From assembly GCA_947565915.1 (NCBI GenBank), contig CANOHY010000023.1:1-33419 (forward strand): a stretch of DNA of 33,419 nt, written 5' to 3'. Of the stretch, positions 29,823 to 33,419 are shown one piece after another. Origin of the DNA: an uncultured Eggerthellaceae bacterium (lineage in GTDB: Bacteria > Actinomycetota > Coriobacteriia > Coriobacteriales > Eggerthellaceae). Each line of letters starts with the position of its first letter. Within the stretch, counting starts at the first letter, position 1. The notes under the pieces are model-generated. The model ran no database searches, was not told the origin of the DNA, and saw only the letters and a program-made list of their open reading frames with translations. A program made the translations under genes and the position numbers.

Positions 29823-31490
29823 CTATTCCGGATTGTCGTCGAAGCCCTTGCGTCCTACAGGCGGAATGGCGATATCGTCAGCCGCAAGCCCTTCGATTCC
29901 CTTGCCATCGGTCATTGCCGACACCGGCTGCCCCTCGACGGACTTCTCGAAGTCGCGGTCGCCCGCGCTCAAGCGCGAAGGAGGCTTCACGTCGAAGGGT
30001 ACCGATGGCGTGAACAGGCTCACCACCGGCACGATGATCAGCGACAGTATCATGGCCAAGGCACCTGCATTGATCGGCGAGGCGATCCAGGGCGTTCCCA
30101 CGAAGCCCGAGATCATATTGCCCGTGGTGAGGCCAACGCCCACGATGAAGCTGCACCATACCGCTGCCTTCGATACCTTTCCCGAGTAGAGACCCCACAG
30201 AAACGGCCCCAAGAACGCACCGGCCAGCGCGCCCCACGAGATGCCCATGAGCTGCGCGATGAAAGGCAGCGCACCCTGCACCTGAATGATGCCGATGGCG
30301 GCCGAGATGACGATGAACACCACCAGCATGGCGCGCATCCACGCAACCTGCTTCTTCTCGTTCATGTTCTTCACTAGGTTGTCCTTGATGAGGTCGAGCG
30401 TGAGCGTGGATGACGAGGTCAGCACGAGCGACGACAGGGTAGACATCGACGCCGAGAGCACCATCACCACCAAGATGCCCAGCAAGATGTCGGGAATGTT
30501 GGATACGAGCGCCGGCATGATGGAGTCGTACACGATGGCGCCCGTTACCGGGTTGTACTCGATGAACGTGCGCGCGACCTCGCTCGTTTCGGCCAAGCGC
30601 CCGAAGCCTCCCAGGAAGTAACTGCCACCGGCAATCACGAAGGCGAACAGCGTGGAGATGATGGCGCCTTGCTTGATGGCCGGGCCGCTCTTGATGGCAT
30701 AGAACTTCTGCACCATCTGCGGCAGGCCCCAGGTGCCAAGCGATGTGAGGATGACCACGCCCATCAGGTTGAAGAAATCGGGGCCAAGGAACGACACGTA
30801 GGCGCCTTGCAGCTGCGAGCTTGTGTCCTGCACCTGCGAGAGCGAGATGATAGCCTCGGAAATCCCGCCATAGCCGTTGAGCACCGCAACGATGACCGCC
30901 ACGATGCCCACGAGCATCACTACGCCCTGGATGAAGTCGTTCATCACTGTGGCCATGTAACCGCCGAGTACCACGTAGATGCAGGTGATGAGCGCCATGA
31001 ACACGATCACGTACTCGTAGGGCACATCGATGCCGAATGCAATCACCAGCAATCGCGACAGACCGTTGTACACCGAAGCCGTGTAGGGGATGAGGAACAC
31101 GAAGATGATGAGCGCCGCCGCGATGCGCAGCGCTTTGGAGCGATAGCGCTTGCCGAAGAACTCGGGCATGGTGGTGGCTTGCAGGCGCTGGGTCATCTCG
31201 CGTGCGCGTGGCCCGAGCACCCACCAGGCCAAAAGCGAGCCGATGATGGCGTTGCCGATGCCGGCCCAGGAGGCGGCAAGACCATAGCGCCAACCGAACT
31301 GGCCCGCATAGCCCACGAAGATCACCGCCGAGAAGTAGCTCGTGCCATAGGCGAATGCCGAGAGCCACGGCCCCACGTTGCGGCCACCCAGCACGAAGCC
31401 GTCAACACTGCCCGTGGAGCGCCGCGCATAGATGCCCACGCCCACGGCGATAGCTACGAAGACGCAGAGTATCGCGATTTTCCAAACCAT
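29823..31490 (-). CDS. Sodium:solute symporter (SSS family)
   Basis: A 555-residue polytopic transporter of the SSS family (LeuT fold). It starts MVWKIAILCVFVAIAVGVGI and shows family-typical regions: DGFVLGGRNVGPWLSAFAYG, TSYFSAVIFVGYAGQFG, ATTMPEFFGKRYRSKALRI, and the sodium-site helix SASMSTLSSLVLTSSSTL. About 13 membrane segments are countable, with a hydrophilic tail of 60 residues. Substrates in the family include proline, pantothenate, acetate and sugars; the sequence does not fix it. The ATG at 31490 follows AGAGGTT. It sits downstream of a possible attenuator whose leader ends in Tyr codons, and upstream of nothing else in the transcript, since a terminator follows. Aromatic amino-acid or related uptake is inferred only from context. 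Confidence 0.88.
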   Translation of the reverse strand: MVWKIAILCVFVAIAVGVGIYARRSTGSVDGFVLGGRNVGPWLSAFAYGTSYFSAVIFVGYAGQFGWRYGLAASWAGIGNAIIGSLLAWWVLGPRAREMTQRLQATTMPEFFGKRYRSKALRIAAALIIFVFLIPYTASVYNGLSRLLVIAFGIDVPYEYVIVFMALITCIYVVLGGYMATVMNDFIQGVVMLVGIVAVIVAVLNGYGGISEAIISLSQVQDTSSQLQGAYVSFLGPDFFNLMGVVILTSLGTWGLPQMVQKFYAIKSGPAIKQGAIISTLFAFVIAGGSYFLGGFGRLAETSEVARTFIEYNPVTGAIVYDSIMPALVSNIPDILLGILVVMVLSASMSTLSSLVLTSSSTLTLDLIKDNLVKNMNEKKQVAWMRAMLVVFIVISAAIGIIQVQGALPFIAQLMGISWGALAGAFLGPFLWGLYSGKVSKAAVWCSFIVGVGLTTGNMISGFVGTPWIASPINAGALAMILSLIIVPVVSLFTPSVPFDVKPPSRLSAGDRDFEKSVEGQPVSAMTDGKGIEGLAADDIAIPPVGRKGFDDNPE

Positions 31491-31578
31491 TTGAACCTCT
31501 TTCGAATTGAAGGCAGAATACGACGAAGCTGCCAACCGGCAGCGAAAGAAAACGCACACGACCCGTCTTCCAGGCACT

Positions 31579-31609
31579 AAAAAAGCACCCGGCAGAAGAA
31601 CCGTGTGCT
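31579..31609 (-). terminator. Intrinsic terminator / attenuator ahead of the symporter gene
   Basis: On the minus strand AGCAC-A-CGG (31609-31601) pairs with CCG-G-GTGCT (31592-31584), eight base pairs with one mismatch and an 8-nt loop, followed by six T (31584-31579). The stop codon TAG of the short upstream frame (31610-31608) is embedded in the first arm. The symporter gene starts 88 nt further on. A terminator between promoter and structural gene, overlapping a leader-peptide stop, is the layout of transcription attenuation. Confidence 0.65.
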
Positions 31610-31706
31610 AGAGGTATCGATAAAAGTAGATTGCCGTGTATGCGTCGTTGCGGCGTGACATAGGGCACGTGGCCAGGCAGCCTGCAGACGCGTTCATACA
31701 CTGCAT
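31608..31706 (-). CDS. Candidate tyrosine-rich leader peptide of the symporter gene
   Basis: A 32-codon frame starting MQCMNASAGC with a GCGAGG ribosome site 8 nt before the ATG (31706). It contains LATCPMSRRN and ends AYTAIYFYRYL-stop: four Tyr and one Phe among the last ten codons. The frame is open upstream to a GTG at 31778, which falls at the predicted transcription start; a 56-residue leaderless product is therefore also possible. GTGTATG (31701-31695) and CATACAC (31642-31636), the latter over the first Tyr codon, can pair. ACACGG occurs both there and in the terminator's first arm, allowing alternative folds. Peptide sensing of aromatic amino acids is inferred. Confidence 0.5.
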   Translation of the reverse strand: MQCMNASAGCLATCPMSRRNDAYTAIYFYRYL

Positions 31707-31785
31707 GGCGAATACCTCGCTCATGACAGCGTTCGCATGCGTCTCGGTGACCTGTATATGTCCCTGCTCGAAATTCACAGACGCT

Positions 31786-31813
31786 ACTTTAGCACAATGG
31801 AGCGCTCGTGCAA
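31786..31813 (-). promoter_or_regulatory. Promoter of the leader-symporter transcript
   Basis: On the minus strand TTGCAC (31813-31808) and TAAAGT (31791-31786) are spaced by 16 bp. Transcription should start near 31779, giving a leader of about 290 nt that contains the short frame and the terminator before the symporter gene. Confidence 0.5.
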
Positions 31814-31920
31814 GGAGAAGTTGGCCCCATGATGCTCGTGCCGTTCTTCCCTCGTCATGCTCGCCCATGCGGATCTTCGGGGAGGCTGGTGACGGGCAGC
31901 GCGAGCGAGCAGTTGTGCGG

Positions 31921-31998
31921 GCGGTGGCGCGGGTGGCGGCGAGGACGGGTAGATTTGCGAGCGGCGGTGGCGCGGGCGGCGGCAGCGAGAGCGGGTAG
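31921..31998. repeat. Two imperfect GC-rich direct repeats
   Basis: GCGGTGGCGCGGGTGGCGGC begins at 31921 and GCGGTGGCGCGGGCGGCGGC at 31964; both units close with GCGGGTAG or ACGGGTAG. They lie in the spacer between the glutaredoxin-like gene and the leader promoter (31814-32073), where nothing else is seen. Probably slippage-type low-complexity sequence. Confidence 0.5.
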
Positions 31999-32073
31999 CC
32001 GCTATAGGCCAGTGCGCTCGTGGGAAGCTGGCTCCTCAGCGCCGCGTGAGCGGGCATCGGCTTCTTGCTCGTG

Positions 32074-32349
32074 CTAATCCATCTTCCCGTTGTTCATCAC
32101 CAAAGTGCTGATCATGCTGATGCATTGCTCGTCGCCGATGGCATACTTCCCATTGAAGTAGAACACGGGCACGCCGTCTTGCCCCGATACGTCTACGAGT
32201 TCCTGGGCGTTCTTCGGATCCTCGACGTTCGCCATCTCGATGCCTTGGATGCCATGGCGCTCTATGAAGTCGATAACCTTGTGGCAATGCGGGCAGGTGG
32301 AAAGGTAGTACAGGATTGGGGAGGAGTAGCTTTGATTTTCTGCGGTCAT
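32074..32349 (-). CDS. Glutaredoxin-like thiol-disulfide protein
   Basis: A 91-residue thioredoxin-fold protein. It opens with the beta strand ILYYLSTCPHCHKVIDFIER containing a CPHC redox motif, followed by the cis-proline loop DGVPVFYFNGKYAIGDEQ. Size and layout match glutaredoxin 3 or the N-terminal glutathione-transferase fold. It probably reduces disulfides in the cytoplasm, although the physiological reductant in this organism is unknown. The start at 32349 is supported by AAGGA at 9-nt spacing; the frame is open 21 codons further upstream without protein-like content. Neighbours give no further hint. Confidence 0.8.
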   Translation of the reverse strand: MTAENQSYSSPILYYLSTCPHCHKVIDFIERHGIQGIEMANVEDPKNAQELVDVSGQDGVPVFYFNGKYAIGDEQCISMISTLVMNNGKMD

Positions 32350-32536
32350 AAGATCACATCCTTTGCATCGTGCTGTCCTTTGCGTGGTGCATTCGTGCTT
32401 TTGTGCTAACACTGGCTTGGCCGTGCGCCTGTATCAGTGCGCTAGGGTTGCGCTTGACTGGGCACGTGCTGTAGCCGAGTTGGTGTTACGGCTGAGTGCG
32501 CGCTGCTGTTGTCATGCTTAGCCCGCCTGCGCTGTG

Positions 32537-33419
32537 CTAGTTCTCCTCTGATTCAAGCAGGTTCAAGAGCTCCTGTTGCGAATGGACGCCAAATTTAATG
32601 TAGATGTTGTATATATGCGACTTAGACGTTGCCAAGGTTATGGTGAGCTTATCGGCGATGAATTGCGCAGTGCGCCCCTTGGCAAGCAGGAACAGCACTT
32701 CCTCTTGGCGAGCTGACAGCCCGTATAGTTCGGCCATCATGCGTATGTGATTCGACCACCTTGAAACCGTATCGCTAGCGCTTGCCTCGTCAATCATCGT
32801 TCCATCGGCAAGCATGATGGTGTGATGAGCAGTTCCATTAACCATTGGATTTGTCTTGCCGTCATTGGCGTGCATTTGACACGAGCGCGCCGAGAATGCG
32901 CTCGCTCGAGAAGCCGCATCAGTTGCGTCGCCTCCGGCTTCCTGGTCGCTTGATTCAGCTTGCGTCATCTTTTCGCGCGTGCTCAGGCGATTGCTCTCGG
33001 GGTCGATGTATGATTTGCGGCCAATCGTGCCCACGAGCAGCCATTCCATTGCAACGAGCACCACTAGAAAGGCCAGAGTGCTCCATAAGGGCGCATCGAT
33101 ATGGATGAGGTAGAAAGCTGGCATGAAGGCGATTCCCGCAATCATACAGATGAAGAAGACTGCTCCATGGGTTCCGTAAGTGTAGAAGGGTGAAAGTTCG
33201 AGGATCAATATACGGTCGTTGAGCGATGTCATGAGGAAAATCGTATATGTCATCGTGATGAAGAGCGAGATAGCGCCGGTAATAAGAAGATATTCGGATC
33301 CGAAGAGCACGGGAAGCAGCAATGGAATGATCTTGAACGAGCCTGCATGATTACGTGCGAATTTCTCGTAGTTGCTGCGAGGAACCCATGGAGCAGTCTT
33401 CTTCATCTGTATGATTGCG
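32537..33419 (-). CDS. LuxR-type regulator with membrane segments (N-terminus outside the window)
   Basis: The visible 293 codons encode about four membrane segments (LLLPVLFGSEYLLITGAISL, FFICMIAGIAFMPAFYLI and LAFLVVLVAMEWLL among them), a Ser/Ala-rich cytoplasmic linker and a C-terminal LuxR HTH (LYGLSARQEEVLFLLAKGRT, then ATSKSHIYNIYIKFGVHSQQ). The ATG at 33406 has no ribosome site and the frame stays open to the window edge, so this is the C-terminal part of a longer protein. Membrane-anchored LuxR regulators with up to a dozen helices are very common in Eggerthellaceae. The signal is unknown. Confidence 0.85.
   Translation of the reverse strand, partial: AIIQMKKTAPWVPRSNYEKFARNHAGSFKIIPLLLPVLFGSEYLLITGAISLFITMTYTIFLMTSLNDRILILELSPFYTYGTHGAVFFICMIAGIAFMPAFYLIHIDAPLWSTLAFLVVLVAMEWLLVGTIGRKSYIDPESNRLSTREKMTQAESSDQEAGGDATDAASRASAFSARSCQMHANDGKTNPMVNGTAHHTIMLADGTMIDEASASDTVSRWSNHIRMMAELYGLSARQEEVLFLLAKGRTAQFIADKLTITLATSKSHIYNIYIKFGVHSQQELLNLLESEEN

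Noticed and set aside
29434..30189. A plus-strand frame of 251 codons crossing the symporter terminator
   Set aside because: It overlaps the certain symporter gene and a terminator; the composition is not protein-like.
30669..31580. A 303-codon open frame antisense to the symporter
   Set aside because: His/Asp/Glu-rich shadow of the transporter gene, no ribosome site.
1..33419. tRNA, rRNA, CRISPR array, transposase or prophage genes
   Set aside because: None was recognised on either strand by eye; absence was not tested by a program.

Overview
The window looks like chromosomal DNA of an anaerobic actinobacterium of class Coriobacteriia, probably family Eggerthellaceae. The basis is moderately high GC, a DUF5692-type membrane protein next to a TetR regulator, a LuxR-type regulator with membrane segments, an LPXTG surface protein, and ferredoxin-linked 2-oxoacid oxidoreductases of amino-acid fermentation. 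The genus cannot be fixed from what is visible. No rRNA, tRNA, CRISPR array, transposase or phage gene was seen.

Layout. 1-2094: the tail of an unknown gene, a structured non-coding stretch with a terminator, and a HipB/HipA-type pair. 2208-5007: a P1 (DmpA-type) peptidase followed by an OPT peptide transporter. 5206-7190: a TetR regulator divergent from a DUF5692 membrane protein. 7191-7927: a short coding-like remnant, a terminator, and a perfect 78-bp inverted repeat around a 105-nt spacer. 7928-11080: an LPETG-anchored two-repeat surface protein, a pentapeptide-repeat protein, and an HTH plus zinc-ribbon regulator. 11089-13711 (minus): a MocR/PdxR-like gene remnant, Ogt methyltransferase and an Ada-AlkA fusion, that is, an alkylation-repair locus. 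14106-15754: an ABC-F protein with an overlapping upstream reading frame. 15822-18738: ferrochelatase, an orphan PIN protein and RibF, which looks leaderless. 18933-21682: a four-gene 2-oxoacid:ferredoxin oxidoreductase operon (VorB type) ending in a strong two-way terminator. 21756-23652: CoaBC and PurE. 23769-29394 (minus): iorA-iorB-arylacetate:CoA ligase. 29823-31813 (minus): a sodium:solute symporter behind what looks like an attenuator with a tyrosine-rich leader peptide. 32074-33419 (minus): a glutaredoxin-like protein and the C-terminal part of a membrane-tethered LuxR regulator.

How the genes fit together. The right half is dominated by anaerobic amino-acid catabolism. The Vor-type complex would oxidise 2-oxoacids (from branched-chain amino acids or 2-oxoglutarate) to acyl-CoA with ferredoxin reduction. 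IorAB would do the same for aryl-pyruvates, and the adjacent AMP-forming ligase would interconvert aryl-acetates and their CoA esters. The symporter next to iorA has a short upstream frame ending in AYTAIYFYRYL, whose stop codon lies in the first arm of an intrinsic terminator. This suggests control by aromatic amino-acid supply and a possible role in aromatic substrate uptake.

Most notable points: (1) the candidate tyrosine-rich leader/attenuator at 31579-31813; (2) an IorA with about 590 extra acidic, Ala/Glu/Asp- then Tyr-rich residues after its ferredoxin domain; (3) the perfect 78-bp inverted repeat at 7446-7706; (4) a probable leaderless ribF promoter; (5) three phased 10-bp motifs upstream of ada-alkA. 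All functional assignments are by recognition of motifs and family resemblance; no database search was run.
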